Below, piece by piece: positions 51,901 through 64,000 of a stretch of DNA of 64,000 bases (within the stretch, counting starts at the first letter, position 1; every line of letters starts with the position of its first letter). Source of the stretch: Luidia sarsii (taxonomy: Eukaryota > Echinodermata > Asteroidea > Paxillosida > Luidiidae); the NCBI GenBank assembly GCA_949987565.1, contig OX465107.1, positions 6,462,112 to 6,526,111 of the forward strand, in the 5' to 3' direction. A program made the translations under genes and the position numbers. The notes under the pieces were generated by a model that was not told the origin of the DNA, did no database searches, and was given only the letters and a program-made list of their open reading frames with translations.

Positions 51901-54900
51901 CAGAACAAGGGAACGAACCCCCATGTCTCAGGCCGCTGCGTGTGTACAGACACCTGTAAACAACGGACGGCGAAGGGACACTGGAGTAGATGTTATGATT
52001 TGCGCTTTAGTATTTCCTTCAATATTAAGTTGACGATGCTAAATTTTGCCCTGAAAATAGCCCTGGGGTTCCTCTGTCGAGAGGTAGTAAAACCTCTCAG
52101 TTTGGGGAACATTTCTTTTCATCAAGTTTCAGAACAAGGGAACGAACCTCCATATGTCAGGCCGCTGCGTGTGTACAGACACTTGTAAACAACGGACGGC
52201 GAAGGGAGACTGGAGCAGATGTTATGATTTGCGCTTTAGTATTTCCTTAAAAATTAAGTTGATGATGCTAAATTTTGGCCTACAAAATAGCCCTGGGGTT
52301 CCTCTGTCGAGAGGTAGTAAAACCTCTGAGATTGGGGAACATTTCTATTCATCAAGTTTCAGAACAAGAAAACGAACCCCCATGTCTCAGGCCGCTGAGT
52401 GTGTACAGACACTTGTAAACAACGATCGGCAAAGAGTGACTTGGGAGCAACCTATGCTTTGCAAGTTAGTATTTCCATCAATATTAAGTTGACGATGCTA
52501 CAATTTGACCTACAAAATAGCCCTGGTGTTTCTCTGTCGAGACGTAGTAATACCTCTAAGATTGAAGAATATTTCTATTCATCAAGTTTCAGAACAAGAA
52601 AACGAACCCCCATGTCTCAGGCGGCTGCGTGTGTACAGACACCTGTAAACAACGGACGGCGAAGGGAGACTGTAGTAGAAGTTATGCTTTGTACTTTAGT
52701 ATTTCCTTCAATATTAAGTTGACGATGCTAAATTTTGGCCTACAAAATAGCCCTGGGGTTCCTCTGTCGAGAGGTAGTAAAACCTCTCAGTTTGGGGAAC
52801 ATTTCTTTTCATCAAGTTTCAGAACAAGGGAACGAACCTCCATGTCTCAGGCCGCTGAGTGTGTACAGACACTTGTAAACAACGGTCGGCAAAGAGTGAA
52901 TAGAGAGAAACCTATGCTTTGCAAGATAGTATTTAATTCTATATTAAGTTGACAATCCTAAATTCTGGCCGGAAAATAGCCCTGGCGTTCCTCTGTCGAG
53001 AGGTAGTAAAACCTCTAAGATTGGGGAACATTTCTATTCATCAAGTTCCAGAACAAGGGAACGAACCCCCATGTCTCAGGCCGCTGCGTGTGTACAGACA
53101 CCTGTAAACAACGGACGGCGAAGGGAGACTGGAGTAGATGTTATGATTTGCGCTTTAGTATTTCCTTCAATATTAAGTTGACGATGCTAAATTTGTCCTA
53201 CAAAATAGCCCTGGGGTTCCTCTGGCGAGAGGTAGTAAAACCTCTGAGATTGGGGAACATTTCTATTCATCAAGTTTCAGAACAAGAAAACGAACCCCCA
53301 TGTCTCAGGCCGCTGAGTGTGTACAGACACTTGTAAACAACGGTCGGCAAAGAGTGACTGTGGAGCAACCTATGCTTTGCAAGTTAGTATTTCCATCAAT
53401 ATTAAGTTGACGATGCTACAATTTGTCCTACAAAATAGCCCTGGGGTTCCTCTGTCGAGAGGTAGTAAAACCTCTGAGATTGGGGAACATTTCTATTCAT
53501 CAAGTTTCAGAACAAGAAAACGAACCCCCATGTCTCAGGCCGCTGAGTGTGTACAGACACTTGTAAACAACGGTCGGCAAAGAGTGAATAGAGAGAAACC
53601 TATGCTTTGCAAGATAGTATTTAATTCTATATTAAGTTGACAATCCTAAATTTTGGCCTGAAAATAGCCCTGGCGTTCCTCTGTCGAGAGGTAGTAAAAC
53701 CTCTAAGATTGGGGAACATTTCTATTCATCAAGTTCCAGAACAAGGGAACGAACCCCCATGTCTCAGGTCGCTGCGTGTGTACAGACATCTGTAAACAAC
53801 GGACGGCGAAGGGAGACTGTAGTAGATGTTATGATTTGCGCTTGAGTATTTCCTTCAATATTAAGTTGACGATGCTAAATTTTGCCCTGAAAATAGCACT
53901 GGGGTTCCTCTGTCGAGAGGTAGTAAAACCTCTCAGTTTGGGGAACATTTCTTTTCATCAAGTTTCAGAACAAGGGAACGAACCTCCATGTCTCAGGCCG
54001 CTGCGTGTGTACAGACACTTGTAAACAACGGACGGCGAAGGGAGACTGGGGTAGATGTTATGATTTGCGCTTTAGTATTTCCTTCAAAATTAAGTTGATG
54101 ATGCTCAATTTTGGCCTACAAAATAGCCCTGGGGTTCCTCTGTCGAGAGGTAGTAAAACCTCTGAGATTGGGGAACATTTCTATTCATCAAGTTTTAGTA
54201 CATGAAAACGAACCCCCATGTCTCAGGCCGCTGAGTGTGTACAGACACTTGTAAACAACGGTCGGCAAAGAGTGACTGGGGAGCAACCTATGCTTTGCAA
54301 GTTAGTATTTCCTTCAATATTAAGTTGACGATGCTACAATTTGACCTACAAAATAGACCTGGGGTTCCTCTGTCGAGAGGTAGTAAAACCTCTTAGATTG
54401 GGGAACATTTCTATTCATCAAGTTTCAGAACAAGGGAACGAACCCCCATGTCTCAGGCCGCAGCGTGTGTACAGACACTTGTAAACAACGGTCGGCAAAG
54501 AGTGACTTGGGAGCAACCTATGCTTTGCAAGTTAGTATTTCCTTCAATATTAAGTTGACGATGCTACAATTTGTCCTACAAAATAGCCCTGGGGTTCCTC
54601 TGTCGAGACGTAGTAATACCTCTAAGATTGAAGAATATTTCTATTCATCAAGTTTCAGAACAAGGGAACGAACCTCCATGTCTCAGGCCACTGCGTGTGT
54701 ACAGACACTTGTAAACAACGGTCGGCAAAGAGTGACTTGGGAGCAACCTATGCTTTGCAAGATAGTATTTAATTCTATATTAAGTTGACAATCCTAAATT
54801 TTGGCCTGAAAATAGCCCTGGGGTTCCTCTGTTGAGAGGTAGTAAAAACTCTGAGATTGGGGAACATTTCTATTCATCAAGTTTCAGAACAAGAAAACGA

Positions 54901-56831
54901 ACCCCCATGTCTCAGGCCGCTGAGTGTGTACAGACACTTGTAAACAACGGTCGGCAAAGAGTGACTTGGGAGCAACGTATGCTTTGCAAGTTAGTATTTC
55001 CATCAATATAAAGTTGACGATGCTACAATTTGACCTACAAAATAGCCCTGGGGTTTCTCTGTCGAAACGTAGTAATACCTCTAAGATTGAAGAATATTTC
55101 TATTCATCAAGTTTCAGAACAAGGGAAGGAACCTCTATGTCTCTTGCCGCTGCATGTGTACAGACACTTGTAAACAACGGACGGCGAAGGGAGACTGGAG
55201 TAGATGTTATGATTTGCGCTTTAGTATTTCCTTCAATATTAAGTTGACGATGCTAAATTTTGCCCTGAAAATAGCACTGGGGTTCCTCTGTCGAGAGGTA
55301 GTAAAACCTCTCAGTTTGGGGAACATTTCTTTTCATCAATGTTAGAACAAGGGAACGAACCTCCATGTCTCAGGCCGCTGCGTGTGTACAGACACTTGTA
55401 AACAACGGACGGCGAAGAGTGACTGGAGTAGATGTTATGATTTGCGCTTTAGTATTTCCTTCAAAATTAAGTTGATGATGCTAAATTTTGGCCTGATAAT
55501 AGCCCGGGGGTTCCTCTGTCGAGAGGTAGTAAAACCTCTTAGATTGGGGAACATTTCTATTCATCAAGTTTCAGAACAAGAGAACGAACCCCCATGTCTC
55601 AGGCCACAGCGTGTGTACAGACACTTGTAAACAACGGTCGGCAAAGAGTGACTTGGGAGCAACCTATGCTTTGCAAGTTAGTATTTCCTTCAATATTAAG
55701 TTGACGATGCTACAATTTGTCCTACAAAATAGCCGTGGGGTTCCTCTGTCGAGACGTAGTAATACCTCTAAGATTGAAGAATATTTCTATTCATCAAGTT
55801 TCAGAAAAAGGGAACGAACCTCCATGTCTCAGGCCGCTGAGTGTGTACAGACACTTGTAAACAATGAGCGGCAAAGAGTGACTAGAGAGAAACCTATGCT
55901 TTGCAAGATAGTATTCAATTCTATATTAAGTTGACAATGCTAAAATTTGCCCTACTAATAGCCCTGGGGTTCCTCTGTCGAGACGTAGTAATACCTCTAA
56001 GATTGAAGAATATTTCTATTCATCAAGTTTCAGAACAAGGGAACGAACCTCCATGTCTCAGGCCGCTGAGTGTGTACAGACACTTGTAAACAATGAGCGG
56101 CAAAGAGTGACTAGAGAGAAACCTATGCTTTGCAAGATAGTATTTAATTCTATATTAAGTTGACAATGCTAAATTTTGGCCTGAAAATAGCCCTGGCGTT
56201 CCTCTGTCGAGAGGTAGAAAAACCTCTAAGATTGGGGAACATTTCTATTCATCAAGTTCCAGAACAAGGGAACGAACCCCCATGTCTCAGGCCGCTGCGT
56301 GTGTACAGACACCTGTAAACAACGGACGGCGAAGGGAGACTGTAGTAGAAGTTATGCTTTGTACTTTAGTATTTCCTTCAATATTAGGTTGACGATACTA
56401 AATTTTGGCCTACAAAATAGCCCTGGGGTTCCTCTGTCGAGACGTAGTAATACCTCTAAGATTGAAGAATATTTCTATTCCTCAAGTTTCAGAACAAGGG
56501 AACGAACCTACATGTCTCAGGCCGCTGAGTGTGTACAGACACTTGTAAACAATGAGCGGCAAAGAGTGACTAGAGAGAAACCTATGCTTTGCAAGATAGT
56601 ATTTAATTCTAAATTAAGTTGACAATGCTAAAACTTGGCCTACTAATAGCCCTGGGGTTCCTCTGTCGAGACGTACTAAAATTTCTCATTTGGGGGAACA
56701 TTTCTATTCATTAAGTTTCAGAACAAGGGAACGAACCTCCATGTCTCAGGCCACTGCGTGTGTACAGACACTTGTAAACAACGGACGGCGAAGGGAGACT
56801 GTAGTAAAAGTTATGCTTTTTACTTCAGTAT

Positions 56832-58175
56832 TTCCTTCAATATTAGGTTATCGATGCTAAATGTTGCCCTGAAAATAGCCCTGGGGTTCCTCTGTCGAGA
56901 GGTAGTAAAACCTCTCAGTTTGGGGAACATTTCTTTTCATCAAGTTTCAGAACAAGGGAACGAACCTCCATGTCTCAGGCCGCTGCGTGTGTACAGACAC
57001 CAGCAAACAGCGGACGGCAAAGAGTGACTCGAGAGAAACCTATGCTTTGCAAGATAGTATTTCCTTTAATATTAAGTGGACGATGCTCAAATTTTGCCTA
57101 CAAATAGCCCCGGCGTTCCTCTTTCAAGAAGTAGTAAAGCTTCTCATTTTGGGGAATATTTCTATTCATTAGGTTTCAGAACAAGGGAACGAACCTCCAT
57201 GCTGCGTGTGTACAGACACTTGTCAACAACGGAGGCGAAGGTTGATTGGAGAGAAAGTTATGCTTTGAACGTTAGTATTTTGATCAACATTAATTGGAAG
57301 ATGTTAACATTTTGCCTACAAATAGCCCAGGGGTTTCTTTGTCGAAACATTGATTTTCAAAGGTTGTATAGTAATCCTCTCAGATCTGTTCAGTACAAAG
57401 ACACACAAGGACAAGAGTATAATTGTTCTTAAAGATCACCGTCCGTCTCTATTCAATGCAACGGGTCTCGCTGGATATTAAAAGGTTGGGTGGTCATCCT
57501 CTCAGACCTGTTCGTCCAAAGATACGCAAGGATATGCATGACAGCGTCGGGTGAATATGGGGCGAGTTGTTCAGGTTTTCACTTGTATAGCTATTTGCGT
57601 GGTAGAGTGGTGCGAATAAGGGGCGAGGTATTTAGGTTTACTTTTGCGTAGGTTTTAGTGAAGTAACGTTGGACAGGTAGCGGCAATACTTGGCCTTTAC
57701 TGCAACCATATTATTAAGTTGACCATGCTAAATTTTGGCCTAAAAATAGCCCCGGGGTTCCTCTATCCAGACGTAGTAGAACCTCTCAGATTTGGGAACA
57801 TTTTCTATTTATTAGGTTTCAGAACAAGGGAACGAACCTCCATGTCTCAGGCTGCTGCGTGTGTACAGACACCAGCAAACAGCGGACGGCAAATAGTGAC
57901 TAGAGAGAAAGCTCTGCATTGCAAGATAGTATTTAATTTTATAATAAGTTGACAATGCTAAAATTTGGCCTACAAAGAGCTCCGGGGTTCCTCTGTCGAG
58001 ACGTACTACAATTTTTCATTGAGGGGAACATTTCTATCATTAAGTTTCAGAACAAGGGAACGAACCTCCACGTATCAGGCTGCTGAGTGTGTACAGACAC
58101 TTCTAAACAACGAGCGGCAAAGAGTGACTAGAGAGAAACCTATGCTTTGCAAGATAGTATTTAATTCTTTATTAA
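56832..58175. repeat. Divergent-monomer block, copy 4
   Basis: Copy of 44978-46321 at +11,854 bp inside the second unit. Identical where compared. Confidence 0.88.
57290..57713. repeat. 424-bp long variant monomer, copy 4
   Basis: Copy of 45436-45859 at +11,854 bp. Starts at TTAATTGG and ends before TTAAGTTGACC. Confidence 0.9.
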
Positions 58176-60798
58176 GTTGACAATGGTAAAATTTTGCCTA
58201 CAAATAGCCCTGGGGTTCCTCTGTCGAGACTTAGTAAAACCTTTAAGATTGTGGAACATTTCTATTCATGAAGTTCCAGAACAAGGGAACGAACCCCCAT
58301 GTCTCAGGCCGCTGAGTGTGTACAGACACTTGTAAACAACGGTCGGCAAAGAGTGACTTGGGAGCAACCTATGCTTTGCAAGTTAGTATTTCCATCAATA
58401 TTAAGTTGACGATGCTACAATTTGACCTACAAAATAGCCCTGGGGTTTCTCTGTCGAGACGTAGTAATACCTCTAAGATTGAAGATTATTTCTATTCATC
58501 AAGTTCCAGAACAAGGGAACGAACCCCCATGTCTCAGGCCGCTGCGTGTGTACAGACACCTGTAAACAACGGACGGCGAAGGGAGACTGTAGTAGAAGTT
58601 ATGCTTTGTACTTTAGTATTTCCTTCAATATTAAGTTGACGACGCTAAATTTTGGCCTACAAATAGCCCTGGGGTTCCTCTGTCGAGAGGTAGTAAAACC
58701 TCTGAGATTGGGGAACATTTCTATTTATCAAGTTTCAGAACAAGAAAACGAACCCCCATGTCTCAGGCCGCTGAGTGTGTACAGACACTTGTCAACAACG
58801 GACGGCGAAGGGAGACTAGAGTAGATGTTATGATTTGCCCTTTAGTATTTCCTTCAAAATTAAGTTGATGATGCTAAATTTTGGCCTGAAAATAGCCATG
58901 GGGTTCCTCTGTCGAGAGGTAGTAAAACCTCTTAGATTGGGGAACATTTCTATTCATCAAGTTTCAGAACAAGGGAACGAACCCCCATGTCTCAGGCCGC
59001 AGCGTGTGTACAGACACTTGTAAACAACGGTCGGCAAAGAGTGACTTGGGAGCAACCTATGCTTTGCAAGTTAGTATTTCCTTCAATATTAAGTTGAAGA
59101 TGCTACAATTTGTCCTACAAAATAGCCCGGGGGTTCCTCTGTCGAGACGTAGTAATACCTCTAAGATTGAAGAATATTTCTATTCATCAAGTTTCAGAAC
59201 AAGGGAACGAATCTCCATGTCTGAGGCCGCTGAGTGTGTACAGACACTTGTAATCAATGAGCGGCAAAGAGTGACTAGAGAGAAACCTATGCTTTGCAAG
59301 ATAGTATTTAATTCTAAATTAAGTTGACAATGCTAAAATTTGGCCTACTAATAGCCCTGGGGTTCCTCTGTCGAGACGTACTAAAATTTCTCATTTGGGG
59401 GAAGATTTCTATTCATTAAGTTTCACAACAAGGGAACGAACCTTCATGTCTCAGGCCACTGCGTGTGTACAGACACTTGTAAACAACGGTCGGCAAAGAG
59501 TGACTTGGGAGCAACCTATGCTTTGCAAGATAGTATTTAATTCTATATTAAGTTGACAATCCTAAATTTTGGCCTGAAAATAGCGCTGGGGTTCCTCTGT
59601 CGAGAGGTAGTAAAACCTCTAAGATTGGGGAACATTTCTATTCATCAAGTTCCAGAACAAGAAAACGAACCCCCATGTCTCAGGCCGCTGCGTGTGTACA
59701 GACACCTGTAAACAACGGACGGCGAAGGAAGACTGTAGTAGAAGTTATGCTTTGTACTTTAGTATTTCCTTCAATATTAAGTTGACGATGCTAAATTTTG
59801 GCCTACAAAATAGCCCTGGGGTTCCTCTGTCGAGAGGTAGTAAAACCTCTCAGTTTGGGGAACATTTCTATTCATCAAGTTTCAGAACAAGGGAACGAAC
59901 CCCCATGTCTCAGGCCGCAGCGTGTGTACAGACACTTGTAAACAACGGTCGGCAAAGAGTGACTTGGGAGCAACCTATGCTTTGCAAGTTAGTATTTCCT
60001 TCAATATTAAGTTGACGATGCTACAATTTGTCCTACAAAATAGCCCTGGGGTTTCTCTGTCGAGACGTAGTAATACCTCTAAGATTGAAGAATATTTCTA
60101 TTCATCAAGTTCCAGAACAAGGGAACGAACCCCAATGTCTCAGGCCGCTGCGTTTGTACAGACACTTGTAAACAACAGACGGCGAAGGGAGACTGTAGTA
60201 GAACTTATGCTTTGTACTTTAGTATTATCTTCAATATTAAGTTGACGATGCTAAATTTTGGCCTGAAAATAGCCCTGGGATTCCTCTGTCGAGATGTAGT
60301 AAAACCTCTCAGTTTGGGGAACATTTCTTTTTATCAAGTTTCAGAACAAGGGAACGAACCTCCATGATTCAGGCCGCTGAGTGTGTACAGACACTTGTAA
60401 ACAATGAGCGGCAAAGAGTGACTAGAGAGAAACCTATGCTTTGCAAGATAGTATTTAATTCTATATTAAGTTGACGATGCTAAATTTTGGTCTACAAATA
60501 GCCCCGGAGTTCCTCTGTCGAGACGTACTAAAATTTCTCATTTTGGGGAACATTTCTTTTCATTAAGTTTCAGAACAAGGGAACGAACCTCCATGTCTCG
60601 GGCTGCTTAGTGTGTACAGACACCTGTAAACAACGGACGGCGAAGGGAGCCTGGAGTAGATGTTATGCTTTGTACTTTAGTATTTCCTTCAATATTAAGT
60701 TGACGATGCTAAATTTTGACCTGAAAATAGCCCTGGGGTTTCTCTGTCGAGAGGTAGTAAAACCTCTCCGTTTGGGGAACATTTCTTTTCATCAAGTT

Positions 60799-60802
60799 TC
60801 AG
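60799..60802. other. 28-bp deletion joint at TCAG, second copy
   Basis: Same microhomology joint as at 48945-48948, inherited with the 11,854-bp duplication. Confidence 0.85.
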
Positions 60803-61688
60803 GCCGCTGCATGTGTACAGACACTTGTAAACAACGAGCGGCAAAGAGTGACTAGAGAGAAACCTATGCTTTGCAAGATAGTATTTAAATCTATATTAAG
60901 TTGACAATGCTAAAATTTGGCCTACAAATAGGCCTGGGGTTCCTCTGTCGAGACTTAGTAAAACCTCTAAGATTGGGGAACATTTCTATTCATCAAATTC
61001 CAGAACAACGGAACGAACCCCCATGTCTCAGGCCACTGCGTGTGTACAGACACTCGTGAACAACGGACGGCGAAGGGAGACTGGAGTAGATGTTATGATT
61101 TGCGCTTTAGTATTTCCTTCCAAATTAAGTTGATGATGCTAAATTTGGGCCTGAAAATAGTCCTGGCATTCCTCTGTCGAGAGGTAGTAACACCTCTTAG
61201 ATTGGGGAACAATTCTATTAATCAAGTTTTAGAACAAGGGAACGAACCCCCATATATCAGGCCGCTGCGTGTGTACAGACACTTGTAAACAACGGTCAGC
61301 AAAGAGAGACTTGGGAGCAACCTATGCTTTGCAAGTTAGTATTTCCTTCAATATTAAGTTGACTATGCTACAATTTGGCCTACAAAAAAGCCCTTGGGTT
61401 ACTCTGTTAAGACGTAGTAAAACCTCTCAGTTTGGGGAACATTTCTTTTCATCATGTTTCAGAACAAGGGAACGAACCTCCATGTCCCAGGCCGCTGAGT
61501 GTGTACAGACACTTGTAAACAAGGAGCGGCAAAGAGTGACTAGAGAGAAACCAATTCTTTGCAAGATAGTATTTAAATCTATATTAAGTTGACAATGCTA
61601 AAATTTGGCCTACAAATAGCCCCGGGGTTCCTCTGGTGAGACGTACTAACATTTCTCATTTTGGGGAACATTTCTTTTTATTAAGTTT

Positions 61689-62655
61689 CAGAACAAGGGA
61701 ACGAACCTCCATGTCTCAGGCCACTGCGTGTGTACAGACACTTACAAACAACGGATGGCGAAGGGAGACTGGAGTAGATGTTTTGATTTGCGCTTTAGTA
61801 TTTCCTTCAAAATTAAGTTGATGATGCTAAATTTGGGCCTGAAAATAGCCATGGGGTTCCTCTGTCGAGAGGTAGTAAAACCTCTTAGATTGGGGAACAT
61901 TTCTATTCATCAAGTTTCAGAACAAGGGAACGAACCCCCATGTCTCAGGCCGCAGCGTGTGTACAGACACTTGTAAACAACGGTCGGCAAAGAGTGACTT
62001 GGGAGCAACCTATGCTTTGCAAGTTAGTATTTCCTTCAATATTAAGTTGACGATGCTACAATTTGTCCTACAAAATAGCCCTGGGGTTTCTCTGTCGAGA
62101 CGTAGTAATACCTCTAAGATTGAAGAATATTTCTATTCATCAAGTTCCAGAACAAGGGAACGAACCCCAATGTCTCAGGCCGCTGCGTTTGTACAGACAC
62201 TTGTAAACAACAGACGGCGAAGGGAGACTGTAGTAGAACTTATGCTTTGTACTTTAGTATTATCTTCAATATTAAGTTGACGATGCTAAATTTTGGCCTG
62301 AAAATAGCCCTGGGATTCCTCTGTCGAGATGTAGTAAAACCTCTCAGTTTGGGGAACATTTCTTTTTATCAAGTTTCAGAACAAGGGAACGAACCTCCAT
62401 GATTCAGGCCGCTGAGTGTGTACAGACACTTGTAAACAATGAGCGGCAAAGAGTGACTAGAGAGAAATCTATGCTTTGCAAGATAGTATTTAATTCTATA
62501 TTAAGTTGACGATGCTAAATTTTGGTCTACAAATAGCCCCGGAGTTCCTCTGTCGAGACGTACTAAAATTTCTCATTTTGGGGAACATTTCTTTTCATTA
62601 AGTTTCAGAACAAGGGAACGAACCTCCATGTCTCGGGCTGCTTAGTGTGTACAGA
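61689..62655. repeat. Partial further copy of the unit tail
   Basis: From about 61885 to 62655 the sequence follows 48000-48766 and 59854-60620. Shared markers include AACCCCAATGTCTC, GCTGCGTTTGTACAG, ACAACAGACGGCG and TGGGATTCCTC. Similarity stops just after TTAGTGTGTACAGACA near 62655. Confidence 0.8.
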
Positions 62656-63636
62656 CAGTTGTCAACAGCAGACAGCGAAGGGAGACTGGAGTAGAAGTAA
62701 TGCTTTGCGCTTTAGTTTTTCCTTCAACATTATGTTGACGATCCTAAAATTTCGCCTGCAAATAGCCCTGGGATTCCTCTGTCGAGACGTAGCAAAACTT
62801 CTCAGATTGGGGAACATTTCTATTCATTAAGTTTCAGAACAAGGGACCGAACCTCCATGTCTCAGGCCGCTGGGTTTGTACAGACACAAGCAAAAAGCAG
62901 ATGGCAAAGAGTGACAGGAGAGAAACCTATGCTTTGCACGTTAGTTTTTCTTTTGATATTATGATGATGATAATACAATTTGGACAACAAATAGCCCTGG
63001 GGTTCCTTTGTCGAGACGTAGTAAAAGTTTTCAGTTTGTGGAACCTTTTTTATTTAAATACGTTTCAGAACGAGGGAACTAACCTTCATGTCTCAGCCGA
63101 CTGAGCGCCTACAGATACTTATAAACAACGGACAGCGAAGCGAGACTGGAGGGGATGTTATGCTTTGCACGTTAATATTTCCTTTGACATTAAGTTGATG
63201 ATTCTAAAATTTTGCCAACAAATAGCCTCGGGGTTCCTCTGTCGAGACGTAGTAAAACTTGTCAGATTGGGGTACATTTCTATTCATTGAGTTTTCAGAA
63301 CAAGGGAACGAACCTCCAAGTCTCATGCTGCTGCGTGTTTACAGATACCAGAAAAAAGCGGCCGGCAAAGAGTGACTGGAGAGAAACCTAAGCTTTGCAA
63401 GATAATTTTTTTTTTTATATTACGTTTACCAAGCTAAAATTTGGCCTACAAATAGCCCTGGGGTTCCTCTGTCGAGACGTAGTAAAACCTTTCAGATTGG
63501 GGAAAATTATATTCATTAAGTTTCAGAACAAGGGACGAACCTCCATGCTGCGTGTGCACAGACACTTGTCAACAATGGACGCCGAAGGGTGACTGGAGAG
63601 AACATTATGCTTTGAACGTTAGTATTTCGTTCAACA
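62656..63636. repeat. Strongly diverged monomers
   Basis: About four monomers, still in phase, that differ at many more positions than any others. Examples are TTATGTTGACGATCC near 62731, GGAACCTTTTTTATTTAAAT near 63041, CTCAGCCGACTGAGCGCC near 63092 and TTACGTTTACCAAGC near 63419. An 11-base T run lies at 63406-63416. Decay of this sort is expected where exchange with the main array is rare, such as near an array edge, but the edge itself is not in the window. Confidence 0.8.
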
Positions 63637-64000
63637 TTAAGTGGACGATGCTAACATTTGGCCTACAAATTGCCAAGGGGTTTGTTTGTCGAAACATTGA
63701 TTTTCAAAGGTTGGGTAGTACTCCTCTCAGATCTGTTCAGTACAAAGACACGCAAGGACAAGAGTAAATTTGTTCTTAAAGATCACCGTCCGTCTCTATT
63801 CAATTCAACGGGTCTTGCTCGATATTAAATGGTTGGGTGGTCATCCTCTCAGACCTGTTCGTCCAAAGATACGCAAGGATATGCATGACAGCGTCGGGTG
63901 AATATGGGGCGAGTTGTTCAGGTTTTCACTTGTATAGCTATTTGCGCGGTAGAGTGGTGCGAATAATCGGCGAGGTATTTAGGTTTACTTTTGCGTAGGT
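63637..64000. repeat. 424-bp long variant monomer, copy 5 (cut by window end)
   Basis: Starts TTAAGTGGACGATGC, closer to the satellite consensus than TTAATTGG in the other four copies. It carries the same extra DNA with private changes such as CAATTCAACGGG, TGCTCGATATTAAATGG and GCGCGGTAGAG. The preceding monomer also has the CCATGCTGCGTG deletion. It is the most different of the five copies. Confidence 0.88.

Larger units (their letters stand above)
49835..61688. repeat. 11,854-bp higher-order unit, copy 2
   Basis: Tandem, same-strand copy of 37981-49834 with no difference found in the stretches compared. The junction monomer is a clean hybrid. Its left part matches the unit end (GTGAGACGTACTAACATTTC) and its right part matches the unit start (type d). 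The change-over lies in 49835-49853. Either this is a very recent duplication or the assembly has repeated the segment. Confidence 0.92.
1..64000. repeat. Satellite DNA array, 229-230 bp monomer, about 275 copies
   Basis: The window is filled from first to last base by head-to-tail copies of one unit. The start motif TTAAGTTGAC recurs at 61, 291, 521, 751, 981 and 1210 and then at 229-230 bp steps almost throughout. All copies share one orientation. Landmarks in order are TTAAGTTGAC, AAAATAGCCCTGGGGTTCC, GTCGAGAGGTAGTAAAACC, GGGGAACATTTCTATTCATC, CAGAACAAGGGAACGAACC, TGTCTCAGGCCGCTG, GTGTGTACAGACAC, GTAAACAACGG and TATGCTTTG. An array this long with one strand and no unique genes between copies is typical of eukaryotic satellite DNA. 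I do not recognise the family. Centromeric, pericentromeric or subtelomeric placement cannot be decided from the window. Confidence 0.97.

Noticed and set aside
63406..63416. Run of 11 T as a transcription terminator
   Set aside because: It occurs once in a diverged monomer with no upstream RNA gene signal, so decay is the simpler reading.
206..63767. Dozens of open reading frames of 82-112 codons recurring every 229-230 bp on the + strand
   Set aside because: The unit length is not a multiple of three, so successive frames shift. The frames overlap their neighbours by about 94 bp, many start at GTG inside the GTGTGTACAG element, and all stop at the TTAAGTTGA motif or an equivalent. One-base length variants truncate them freely. 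They look like a by-product of the repeat, not genes.
1..64000. CRISPR array
   Set aside because: The repeat is about 230 bp with no unique spacers between short repeats, and no cas-like gene is present.
1..64000. RNA polymerase III gene repeat such as 5S, tRNA, snRNA or spliced leader
   Set aside because: No convincing A box or B box pair, no T-run terminator in each unit, and no match to the conserved cores I know. GGTTCCTCTG only loosely resembles a B box.
1..64000. CENP-B box or telomeric repeat within the monomer
   Set aside because: I found no match to the NTTCGNNNNANNCGGGN pattern and no runs of TTAGGG, TTAGG or TTTAGGG type. Centromere or telomere placement stays open.

Overview
The whole 64 kb window is one tandem-repeat (satellite DNA) array. 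I find no protein-coding gene, no recognisable RNA gene and no recognisable transposon. The repeat unit is about 229-230 bp and occurs head-to-tail, always on the same strand, roughly 275 times (estimate: window length divided by unit length, corrected for the long variants). An array of this size points to eukaryotic nuclear heterochromatin, such as pericentromeric, subtelomeric or other satellite DNA. Nothing in the sequence lets me name the organism. One monomer counted by hand is about 44% G+C.

Every monomer starts, in the phase used here, at TTAAGTTGAC. It then carries a GGGGTTCCTCTGTCGAG core with two competing short hairpins, a GTT(C/T)CAGAAC element, a GTGTGTACAGACAC element and a variable last third. 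That last third defines four recurrent subfamilies, called a to d here. Single-base differences set monomer length at 230 bp (CCTACAAAATAG) or 229 bp (CCTGAAAATAG or CCTACAAATAG).

Layout: 1-1898 mixed monomers. 1899-3454 a block of divergent monomers with a 424-bp long variant, followed by a 35-bp monomer remnant. 3490-6340 mixed monomers. 6340-9930 an 8-monomer (1836 bp) higher-order repeat in two copies. 9930-10827 mixed. 10827-12171 the second divergent block. 12172-14338 mixed. 14339-21018 a 2065-bp (9-monomer) higher-order register with the pattern P-Q-P-Q-R-Q-R. About 19320-33420 a larger pattern A-B-A(short)-B-A-B with offsets of 3902, 5051 and 8953 bp (17, 22 and 39 monomers). 33420-37980 mixed, with 1379-bp and 2061-bp offsets. 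37981-49834 and 49835-61688 two apparently identical copies of an 11,854-bp unit, each holding one long variant. 61689-62655 a partial further copy. 62656-63636 strongly diverged monomers. 63637-64000 a fifth long variant cut by the window end.

Nothing here works as a gene set. The structure is what repeated unequal exchange between monomers in register would leave. Several breakpoints resolve to 17-19 identical bases. The points most worth a second look are the layered higher-order repeats, the 424-bp variant that always follows a monomer with the same 10-bp deletion, the mutually exclusive hairpins that one subfamily loses, and the excess of CpG-type transitions among monomer differences.
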